DNA of 64,000 nucleotides, from contig CBDDAA010000004.1 in assembly GCA_965224675.1 (NCBI GenBank), positions 248,001 to 312,000 on the forward strand, written 5' to 3'. Source of the stretch: UBA7957 sp965224675. GTDB taxonomy: Bacteria > Pseudomonadota > Gammaproteobacteria > Granulosicoccales > Granulosicoccaceae. Position 1 is the first letter of the stretch; every line of letters starts with the position of its first letter. This document shows, piece by piece, positions 1 through 7,101 of this stretch. The notes beneath the pieces are model-generated. The model did no database searches. It worked only from the letters and a program-made list of their open reading frames with translations, and had not been told where the DNA came from. Made by a program: the position numbers and the translations under genes.

Positions 1-39
1 AATTTTCAATAATTCTTTTTCGAATCACTCTAATATGAA

Positions 40-1104
40 TTATTCAACAAGTCGCGCTCGCTCTGCATCAAGCAATGTCCGTTTACGCTCCAGGCCCCAA
101 CGATATCCGCCAAGACCGCCGTCACCTCGCAACACGCGATGGCAGGGAACTAACACACCAATGCGATTTGCAGCGCAAGCCGATGCAGCGGCCCGGATAG
201 CTTTAGGTTTTCCAATTCTTGCGGCTAATTCACTATAACTGAGTACATCTCCTTCGCGCACGCTGATAAGGAAGCGCCAGACTTTCATTTGAAAAGCGGT
301 TCCTCGCAGATCAAGTGGCAGGTCGGGCCTTGGTGCATTTTTGCTTATATGCTGATCGAGGGCAATCATCCAAGCATCGAGTTCAGTGGTGTTGTTAGCC
401 GGCGAAGAGACTAATTCTGCATTTGGAAATTCCTCTTGTAACTTCTCCATCAGGGATTTTTCATTTTCCCCAAACTGCACGAAACAAACGCCTTTTTTTG
501 TAGCAGCCATTGCCATAAGGCCAAGCGCGGTATCTCGACAGGCATAAACAATGAGTTCACCCGCTCCGCCTGATCTATAAGTCTTCGGTGTCATGCCGAT
601 ATTGCGTGTTGCTTCACCGTAAACCCGGCTAATGGAGCCAAAGCCTGCAGCAAATATTGCATCTGTAATCCCACTCCCTGCCTTTAATGATTGCTTAAAT
701 CGTCGCATACGGATTGCGTCTTGATATACCTTAGGGGAAACACCAAAAGCTTCTTTGAAGGTTCTTTGAAGTCTGGAAGGCGAGATTCCAGTGTGATCTG
801 CCAGATGTGTCAGTGTCAGTCGCCCATCTGCGTGAGATTCGATATATCTGGCTACCTCTATGAGTCGGTTTGCTCCTGATTTACCTTTGGTTGGGTAGCA
901 ACGTTTGCAGGGTCTAAAGCCCGCGACTATGGCAGACTCGATACTATGAAAAAATCTCAGATTCTCAGGGCGGGCGGGGCGAGCAGTGCAAGAGGGTTGG
1001 CAGAAAACGCCAGTGGTGATAACTCCGTAGAAAAAACTTCCGTCACTTGCTTTATCTCGTGACTTGATTGCTGCTCGCATTTCCTGCTCTGATGGCATCG
1101 GCAT
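40..1104 (-). CDS. ada: Bifunctional DNA repair methyltransferase / transcriptional activator Ada
   Basis: A 354-residue protein with the full Ada layout. The N-terminal Zn-binding module has Cys35, Cys39, Cys66 and Cys69 (FCQPSC and FRPCKRC), and Cys35 corresponds to the methylphosphotriester acceptor. An AraC-type helix-turn-helix region follows (about 80-178), then an O6-alkylguanine transferase domain with the acceptor motif PCHRV (Cys321, the same number as in E. coli). By family knowledge it irreversibly takes methyl groups from O6-methylguanine and phosphotriesters, and the methylated form activates repair genes. It is transcribed away from the DMT exporter and the N-nitrosourea-type cluster. 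I infer that it gives self-resistance against a DNA-methylating product, although it could simply be a housekeeping ada. Start at residue 1 or Met3 is open. Confidence 0.95.
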   Translation of the reverse strand: MPMPSEQEMRAAIKSRDKASDGSFFYGVITTGVFCQPSCTARPARPENLRFFHSIESAIVAGFRPCKRCYPTKGKSGANRLIEVARYIESHADGRLTLTHLADHTGISPSRLQRTFKEAFGVSPKVYQDAIRMRRFKQSLKAGSGITDAIFAAGFGSISRVYGEATRNIGMTPKTYRSGGAGELIVYACRDTALGLMAMAATKKGVCFVQFGENEKSLMEKLQEEFPNAELVSSPANNTTELDAWMIALDQHISKNAPRPDLPLDLRGTAFQMKVWRFLISVREGDVLSYSELAARIGKPKAIRAAASACAANRIGVLVPCHRVLRGDGGLGGYRWGLERKRTLLDAERARLVE

Positions 1105-1194
1105 GGTTTATCCCTCATATATGTTTTTCATAATAGTATATAACTGCAGTTGTAATTGTGTTTCCATCTGATTCTTGCTGATCAATTTCTATTA

Positions 1195-1318
1195 CTAAGG
1201 AGAACGGTGATATCCCGACATTCAACAGCGCTGCCCGAAGGGAAAGCGCTAAAAAAGGCGTCTCGGTGTTGCCGCTTTTAGCGCTTTCTGAATGTCGGGA
1301 TATCACCATTCCCCTTAG
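1195..1318. repeat. 124-bp palindromic (MITE-like) element in the ada / exporter intergenic region
   Basis: Outer arms 1195-1224 and 1289-1318 are inverted copies matching at 28 of 30 positions. An inner perfect 13-bp inverted repeat (1242-1254 and 1276-1288) encloses the centre. The whole element could fold into one long hairpin. It lacks coding capacity; the apparent 82-codon reading frame at 1115-1363 is a by-product of the symmetry. The inner arms contain AAAGCGC, which resembles part of the E. coli Ada box, but this may be coincidental. Confidence 0.8.
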
Positions 1319-1398
1319 CAGCAATATAGATGTATTTAGAAAGTACGGATAAAACAATATCACAATTATCTAATAATATTAGGTGCATAAAAATTGTG

Positions 1399-1468
1399 CA
1401 TATTTTTATGCTAAAAGAACAAATAGTCCATTGATATTGGACTATTTGCTGAGCTATATTTTTATCAG
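1399..1468 (+). promoter_or_regulatory. Cluster promoter/operator module, copy A
   Basis: First of four related 70-71-bp modules. It has a -35-like TTGATA (1431-1436), an 18-bp spacer and a -10-like TATATT (1455-1460). An inverted repeat, AAATAGTCC (1421-1429) and GGACTATTT (1439-1447), brackets the -35 box. It faces the DMT exporter gene. The half-site inside the spacer is identical in all four copies, so a dedicated regulator probably binds here. Confidence 0.8.
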
Positions 1469-1519
1469 CAGAATATGCAGGAAAAATATAAATCAGAACA
1501 ACTTTTACGGATAATCAAT

Positions 1520-2443
1520 ATGAAATCATATATTAATACATCTATGGGAACTCGTGAATGGGCTATGCTCGTTGTCTTATCAATTCTTTGGGGAGGATCT
1601 TTTTTCTTTGTTGGAGTGGCAGTAGTCGATCTACCTCCATTGACCATAGTTACGTTAAGAGTTGGTTTGGCTGCTATGGTGCTGTGGGGTATTGTGTTAG
1701 TGATGGGATTGCGTCCTCCTAAAAGCCCAGGTATTTGGTTCGCGTTTTTTGGTATGGGGCTTTTGAATAATGTATTCCCGTTTGTGCTAATCGTTTGGGG
1801 GCAAACTCAAATCGCATCAGGGCTTGCATCAATACTTAACGCTGCAACCCCCCTGTTTACAGTGGTAGTCGCTGGTTTGCTATTGCCCGATGAGCGAGCT
1901 ACTGTATTGAAGCTTTTTGGGGTGGCCGTCGGTTTTTTAGGTGTGGTTGTGATGATCGGAGTATCCGCGCTTGGTGAAACTCATAGCACACTGGCACAAG
2001 TCGCAGTTTTAGCAGCGGCTTTATCTTACGCTTTTGCAGGTGTTTACGGGCGTCGCTTTAAAGCCATGGCTGTTAATCCAATTGTTACGGCGGCGGGACA
2101 AGTCACTGCATCAACACTGATTTTGTTTCCTATCGCGCTATATATTGATGGGCCGGTTGATCTATCGGCGCCAAGTCAGGGTACTTGGCTTGCTATCTCT
2201 GCGCTCGCCGTGTTATCTACCGCTGTGGCTTATGTTCTCTATTTCAAAATACTGGAGTCTTCTGGCGCCACAAATTTGCTTTTGGTGACGCTACTTATCC
2301 CAGTCTTGGCCATCTTACTTGGATCGATATTCCTGAATGAAGCACTGCAGTTAGTTCATTTTGTCGGAATGGCTCTAATTATTGTCGGTCTGTCTGCAAT
2401 TGATGGACGGCTTTGGAGGTGGAAAATATTAGAAAAAATTTAG
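1520..2443 (+). CDS. EamA/DMT-family transporter (putative exporter)
   Basis: A hydrophobic protein with about ten predicted membrane segments and the two tandem EamA halves typical of drug/metabolite transporters. It opens with the family-typical pattern REWAML...LWGGSFF. The open frame extends back to an ATG at 1475, but the -10 box at 1455-1460 would put the transcript start near 1467. That leaves no room for a ribosome-binding site, so I prefer the Met at 1520 (307 aa); an ATG at 1544 is also possible. Its promoter is copy A of the cluster module, so it probably serves the biosynthetic cluster, as product or intermediate efflux. The substrate cannot be read from sequence. Confidence 0.85.
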   Translation: MKSYINTSMGTREWAMLVVLSILWGGSFFFVGVAVVDLPPLTIVTLRVGLAAMVLWGIVLVMGLRPPKSPGIWFAFFGMGLLNNVFPFVLIVWGQTQIASGLASILNAATPLFTVVVAGLLLPDERATVLKLFGVAVGFLGVVVMIGVSALGETHSTLAQVAVLAAALSYAFAGVYGRRFKAMAVNPIVTAAGQVTASTLILFPIALYIDGPVDLSAPSQGTWLAISALAVLSTAVAYVLYFKILESSGATNLLLVTLLIPVLAILLGSIFLNEALQLVHFVGMALIIVGLSAIDGRLWRWKILEKI

Positions 2444-3025
2444 TTTGATTTTGCAATTGCCAATCATACTGATCCAGATATAAATCTCTTTCAGCACACT
2501 CGTAAATGTCTTACCGTGAACATGATCGTTTATCCGGTTGAAGTGGTCTGCCCTTGGATAGAGCCACAGTGCTCATTCAAGGGCAGCGGCACAAAAGCTA
2601 TAGTTAATATTTGAAGGCAACTATCAGGATAAGAGTTCCGACTATACCAATCTATTGTGCAACCAGAAAAACAAATCCGCGAATTAAATGCATATAGATG
2701 GAACTGGTTTTCCAATTTTTTGTTCAATTGAGATGTTCGTTCTTTTTTAACCTAGTCAATTTTAACATTTCTCCGAAAAATCTGGCTGCGCAGCCAGTCT
2801 GTTTTCATTCGGGTTGTTCGCTCTTCGTTTTGTTTTTTATAAAACGCATTGCCGAAATCATTTTTAACTGCCTTGTTAAAACATTTTCTTGCGTAGCAGG
2901 AATCACAGATTTCACTGTTACCTGATGTAGTGTCAGATGTTTCCTTTACCACCCAACCACAATTCATCATTTTTTTACTCTCGTATTTAATTATTCCTGC
3001 GATACAAATTAGTAGTAAAAATGTA
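2444..3025. other. Intergenic stretch, no convincing gene
   Basis: AT-rich sequence between the DMT exporter and promoter copy B. Short frames on both strands resemble no family I recognise. One on the minus strand (2752-2970, 72 codons) has a GAGAG sequence upstream and four cysteines in its first half. I treat it as a doubtful small gene. Confidence 0.5.
2752..2970 (-). CDS. Doubtful small Cys-containing protein
   Basis: A 72-codon frame starting with two Met codons, with GAGAG about nine bases upstream. The N-terminal half contains Cys4, Cys22, Cys25 and Cys30 (including CDSC) and the C-terminal half is basic. I recognise no family, and nothing else supports expression. It is probably a chance frame; it is listed only because the start context is plausible. 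Confidence 0.2.
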   Translation of the reverse strand: MMNCGWVVKETSDTTSGNSEICDSCYARKCFNKAVKNDFGNAFYKKQNEERTTRMKTDWLRSQIFRRNVKID

Positions 3026-3095
3026 CATATTTTTCGATTAATAGAACAAATGGCACATTGATAACGGACTATTTTCGAAGCTATAGTCTATTTCA
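3026..3095 (+). promoter_or_regulatory. Cluster promoter/operator module, copy B
   Basis: Second copy of the module. It has TTGATA at 3058-3063, an 18-bp spacer, TATAGT at 3082-3087 and the conserved GGACTATTT half-site at 3066-3074. The left half-site (3048-3056) is the most diverged of the four. It lies about 90 bp before the aminopeptidase start. Confidence 0.75.
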
Positions 3096-3186
3096 GAATA
3101 TAAAGACTACTTTGAGAATATTTTAGTCATGAGCAAGTTTTTTCATGCTAACTCCATCATTTATGTTAATAGAGGAAATATGGGAT

Positions 3187-4671
3187 ATGAAATATAAAAT
3201 TAATAAATCAATCGGAGCAAACACGATCGATGCTGACTGCATAATCATACCTCTATATAACGATATGAAGTTGTCACATTTACCTCCGTCAATTAAAAAA
3301 AGAATGGTGGATATCCTACACAAACTTACATCATATGGTGATTTTACAGGTGACACCAATCAAACAATGTTGTTGTATTTAAAATTTAAGAACTCTCCAC
3401 GAAAAATACTATTAGTGGGTTGCGGGAGAAAAACTCATTTTGATATGACTACATTACTCGAAGTGACGCAAACAGCTTTTGTCGAAGTTAAGAAATTGAA
3501 CGTGACCAGAGTTGCGTCGTTTCTCGCAAACGAAATGATTTTGGATTATCAATGTATTAAACAGAGCATAATAACCATAGACTCGGTATTTTACCGATTT
3601 GATAAACTCTCTGCTAAGAATCTGTTCAATATACGTCTAAAATATGTCGTTTTTCACTTTGCAGGCACTGCTCCATATAATATAAAAGATTCGCTGAAAG
3701 AGGGTATTGCCGTCAGTAAAGGCATCGCATTGTCGAAGGAACTATCAAATATGCCCTCCAATGTGTGTACTCCAGAATATCTGGAGAAAGCAGCAATTTC
3801 ACTCGCAAAACAACACAAAAAACTTAGCCTAAGGGTATTAGATGAGTCAGAGATGGCTTCATTGGGCATGAATGCCTTTTTGTCAGTAGGTAAGGGTAGT
3901 AGCCGTCCTGCGAAAATGATTGTATTTCACTATAAAGCCTCTGATGCAGACCCAGTGGCACTCATTGGTAAAGGAGTGACATTCGACACTGGTGGTATTT
4001 CTATAAAACCCAGTCAGGCAATGGACGAGATGAAGTATGACATGTGTGGAGGAGCCAGCGTTTTTGGAACCGTATTAGCGTGTATTGAACTGAATCTTCA
4101 GATTAATCTTATTGCGATAATTGGTTGTACCGAAAATATGCCAGGTGGTAATGCAAGCAATCCAGGGGATGTTGTTGAAAGCATGTCGGGTAAGACTATT
4201 GAAATTCTTAATACAGACGGCGAAGGTCGCTTGGTTTTATGTGATGCAATTACCTATGCACTACAGTTTAAGCCTTGTTTTCTTATAGATATAGCCACTT
4301 TGACAGGTGCTAGTGTCATTGCTCTCGGCCATCACATTAGTTGTTTGTTTTCTAATGACGAATCTCTTTCGGAAACTATTGTTTGCGCAGGTAATCAGGC
4401 ATATGACAAAACGTGGGCATTGCCGATGACCGACGATTATCAAAAACAATTGAAGAGTAATTTTGCTGATATACCCAACATTGGTTCTGATACTTCCGCT
4501 GGAGCGATAGTGGCTGCGTGTTTTCTCTCACGTTTTGTTGACGACACGAAATGGGCACATTTGGATATTGCAGGAGTCGCATGGAAGAGTGGAAAGGAAA
4601 AAGGGGCGACAGGACGACCCGTCCCACTTCTTTCTCAATTTCTTATAAATCATAATAATTTATCTAATTAA
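3187..4671 (+). CDS. M17-family leucyl aminopeptidase
   Basis: A 494-residue protein of the PepA/leucine aminopeptidase family (two-zinc metallopeptidase releasing N-terminal residues). Numbered from the chosen start, Lys262, Asp267, Lys274, Asp285, Asp344, Glu346 and Arg348 match the spacing of the metal ligands and catalytic residues of bovine LAP exactly. The signature reads NTDGEGRL instead of the usual NTDAEGRL. The open frame runs back to an ATG at 3145, but AGAGGAA at 3171-3177 fits a start at 3187. Because it follows promoter copy B, I infer a role in the cluster, such as trimming or releasing an amino-acid conjugate, rather than general peptide turnover. This could be wrong. Confidence 0.9.
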   Translation: MKYKINKSIGANTIDADCIIIPLYNDMKLSHLPPSIKKRMVDILHKLTSYGDFTGDTNQTMLLYLKFKNSPRKILLVGCGRKTHFDMTTLLEVTQTAFVEVKKLNVTRVASFLANEMILDYQCIKQSIITIDSVFYRFDKLSAKNLFNIRLKYVVFHFAGTAPYNIKDSLKEGIAVSKGIALSKELSNMPSNVCTPEYLEKAAISLAKQHKKLSLRVLDESEMASLGMNAFLSVGKGSSRPAKMIVFHYKASDADPVALIGKGVTFDTGGISIKPSQAMDEMKYDMCGGASVFGTVLACIELNLQINLIAIIGCTENMPGGNASNPGDVVESMSGKTIEILNTDGEGRLVLCDAITYALQFKPCFLIDIATLTGASVIALGHHISCLFSNDESLSETIVCAGNQAYDKTWALPMTDDYQKQLKSNFADIPNIGSDTSAGAIVAACFLSRFVDDTKWAHLDIAGVAWKSGKEKGATGRPVPLLSQFLINHNNLSN

Positions 4672-4800
4672 AAAATTTCAATTCAAAAAACGGTGAAAAA
4701 CATGATCGTGAATTCAACTTGTACGAACGATATTTAAACTAAAGTAATTATTTTATTTTAATAGAAACCGAAATCTAAGTATTTCGAGGATGAAACAGAT

Positions 4801-5739
4801 ATGTTTGAAAATAGTATTCTTAATCACATTGGCGATACACCACTGATTGAAATAAGCAGCCGCATAGTACCTGATAGTTCAGCCCGCATTTTCGCGAAAA
4901 TTGAAGGCTCAAACCCTACTGGAAGTATGAAAGATAGGATGGCTTTGGCCATGATAGAGGAGGCTGAAAAAGACGGTCGTTTGAAAAAAGGAGATACAGT
5001 TGTTGAATATACCAGTGGAAGTACTGGAACGTCGCTTGCTTTAGTATGTGCAATAAAGGGGTATCACCTTAAAATTGTTACATCTAATGCGTTTAGTCAA
5101 GAAAAGCTCAATCATATGGAAGCCCTTGGAGCGGAGCTGGTAGTGATTAAAAGTAACGATGGAAAAATCACTGAAGAACTTTTTAAAAAATTGATTGAAA
5201 AAGCTCGACAATTGAGTTACGAACCCAACGTTTACTGGACAGATCAAATCAACAATCATGACATGCTAGTTGGTTATAGGAAATTGGGAGAAGAAATAGT
5301 ATCTCAAACGAACAAAAAGATTGATATGTTCGTGCATAGTGTAGGTACTTGTGGATCTCTTAGAGGTATTTCATCTGTTTTAAATTCCTGTAATCCAAGT
5401 ATCAATATTACTGCTGTTGAACCAACTGAATCAGCCGTGTTGTCAGGAAGAAAATCGGGTGCTCACTCGATTGAAGGAATGGGAGCAGGGTTTGTTGTAC
5501 CTCATTGGAGTGCTGGGCTTGCGAATGATATTGTTACAGTCTCCACAGATGAAGCAATGGAATGTTCCCGAATGTTAGCAAAAAAAGATGCAATATTTGC
5601 AGGTACTTCATCAGGCGCCAATTTACATGCTGCACTACAAATCGCCAGTGGAAAATCCAAAGAGCATACAATCGTTACGCTGTTTCCAGATAACGGTCTA
5701 AAATATCTAAGCACAGCATTATATAAGCATGGCTTATGA
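4801..5739 (+). CDS. Cysteine-synthase-family PLP-dependent enzyme
   Basis: A 312-residue fold-type II PLP enzyme of the CysK/CysM/SbnA group. The PLP lysine is Lys44 in NPTGSMKDR; the substrate loop is TSGSTG (71-76, TSGNTG in CysK); the phosphate-cup loop is GTCGSLRG; and a C-terminal TSSGAN motif is present. Such enzymes perform beta-replacement on O-acetyl- or O-phosphoserine with sulfide or an amine. The altered loops suggest a specialised nucleophile or acceptor rather than housekeeping cysteine synthesis. It follows the aminopeptidase by 129 bp with GAGG just before the ATG, so the two are probably co-transcribed. I infer it makes a non-proteinogenic beta-substituted alanine for the cluster product. 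Confidence 0.85.
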   Translation: MFENSILNHIGDTPLIEISSRIVPDSSARIFAKIEGSNPTGSMKDRMALAMIEEAEKDGRLKKGDTVVEYTSGSTGTSLALVCAIKGYHLKIVTSNAFSQEKLNHMEALGAELVVIKSNDGKITEELFKKLIEKARQLSYEPNVYWTDQINNHDMLVGYRKLGEEIVSQTNKKIDMFVHSVGTCGSLRGISSVLNSCNPSINITAVEPTESAVLSGRKSGAHSIEGMGAGFVVPHWSAGLANDIVTVSTDEAMECSRMLAKKDAIFAGTSSGANLHAALQIASGKSKEHTIVTLFPDNGLKYLSTALYKHGL

Positions 5740-5902
5740 CAACGAAAACAGAATCAAGTAAAGGGTATTGTTGAAAAATACAATTTAGCGTCTGAATGAA
5801 ACCCAGCTTGGTGCCGCCCGAGGGACTTTCAGTAGGCTGATAGTTATTAACAAAAGATAACAAATATTTGGATAAATAACTCGAATCAGAAAAGGTGTCT
5901 GT

Positions 5903-6616
5903 ATGGATAATATTATAGATAGAATAAAAAAATTGGACTGGAAGCATGTGGCTTCAGAGTTAAATAGAAATGGATATGTATTACTACCGAGATTATTTTC
6001 AGCCAAGAATTGTTCGTATGTGATTAGTAAATATGATATGGAGGATCTATTTCGCAAGAAAGTCACAATGAAACGACATAATTTCGGATTAGGAGAATAC
6101 AAATATTTTGATTACCCTTTACCTGAGATTATCCAGATAATAAGAGAAAGCATTTATTCAAATCTGGTACCCATAGCGAATTTATGGATGCAAGCTTTAA
6201 AAATTGAGGATAGATTTCCTGAAAAATTGATTGATCTGATAAAGGAGTGCTGCGAAAAAGATCAGATAAAGCCCACCCCATTAATTCTAAAATACGGGGT
6301 AGGAGGATTTAACACATTACACCAGGATCTATATGGGGATGTCTATTTCCCATTTCAAAGTGCAATCTTTCTAACTGATCCAGATATTGACTACACAGGT
6401 GGCGAATTTGTCATTACTTTGCAAAAACCAAGAGTTCAGCCTAAGGTTTTGGTGATAAAACCTAAAAAAGGAGACATGGTAATATTCGCTACAAAATTTA
6501 AACTTACTAAAGGTGTCAAAGGATACTATAGAGAAACAGTCAAGCATGGTGTGAGTGAAGTACACAGTGGAAATCGATATACACTTGGAATCATCTACCA
6601 TGATGCTGTGAGTTAA
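5903..6616 (+). CDS. 2-oxoglutarate/Fe(II)-dependent oxygenase (COG3826-like)
   Basis: A 237-residue protein whose C-terminal two thirds form a double-stranded beta-helix oxygenase. The iron triad is His140, Asp142 (LHQDLYGD) and His215 (VKHGVSEV), with Arg225 placed to bind 2-oxoglutarate. The blocks FPFQ, TGGEFV and KKGDMVIF match the pattern I know for COG3826-type oxygenases, which have no well-defined substrate. It sits 163 bp after the PLP enzyme, ahead of promoter copy C. I infer hydroxylation of an amino-acid building block or late intermediate. Confidence 0.85.
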   Translation: MDNIIDRIKKLDWKHVASELNRNGYVLLPRLFSAKNCSYVISKYDMEDLFRKKVTMKRHNFGLGEYKYFDYPLPEIIQIIRESIYSNLVPIANLWMQALKIEDRFPEKLIDLIKECCEKDQIKPTPLILKYGVGGFNTLHQDLYGDVYFPFQSAIFLTDPDIDYTGGEFVITLQKPRVQPKVLVIKPKKGDMVIFATKFKLTKGVKGYYRETVKHGVSEVHSGNRYTLGIIYHDAVS

Positions 6617-6819
6617 ATTGAGACCCTTGTTATGGTGATATAAATGACACTTTACTAAACATTGATTTGAATATTTTGTAGAATAAATACAACCTACACC
6701 CCCTCCCTTTCGATTATTTTCTGCTCTATAGAATTCCTGACTTTATATCTTGTGATCAAGCAAGCCTCAGAATTTGATATTTTTAAGTTGTCAAATAATA
6801 TAGGTTAGTAAAAATTGGA
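6617..6819. other. Intergenic segment before promoter copy C
   Basis: No gene seen. The region between the oxygenase and the hydrolase/ATP-grasp gene (485 bp in all) contains the promoter module at 6820-6890 and an untranslated leader of about 200 bp. Confidence 0.5.
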
Positions 6820-6890
6820 CATATTTTTCTGCTAAAAGAACAAATAGCCTATTGATATAGGACTATTTACAGAGTTATTGTCTATTACAG
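6820..6890 (+). promoter_or_regulatory. Cluster promoter/operator module, copy C
   Basis: Third copy. It has TTGATA at 6852-6857, an 18-bp spacer, TATTGT at 6876-6881 and the invariant GGACTATTT at 6860-6868, with the left half-site AAATAGCC from 6842. It matches copy A at 26 of the first 28 bases or more. It drives the hydrolase/ATP-grasp fusion gene. Confidence 0.8.
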
Positions 6891-7101
6891 TAAGAGAAAA
6901 AGTAAAGGCTGGGCGTCGATCAAACATTACTGTTGCATCGTAACCTGGTTGCAATTATATCCTATAGAGGTGGGAATATACGGACTCTAAAGAGGGTCAA
7001 AAAGATCAACCTGAATAATTTGAAGGGCATATGCCGTACATAGAACGAGATAGAAATTTTACAATAGAGAACTATCACGGATAATATAGGGGAGATAAGC
7101 T

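Noticed and set aside
1115..1363. 82-codon minus-strand frame over the palindrome
   Set aside because: It is the read-through of a self-complementary element, with no ribosome-binding site or family resemblance.
4801..5739. Housekeeping cysteine synthase CysK/CysM
   Set aside because: Altered substrate loops and placement inside the promoter-module regulon favour a specialised enzyme, although cysteine synthase activity cannot be excluded.
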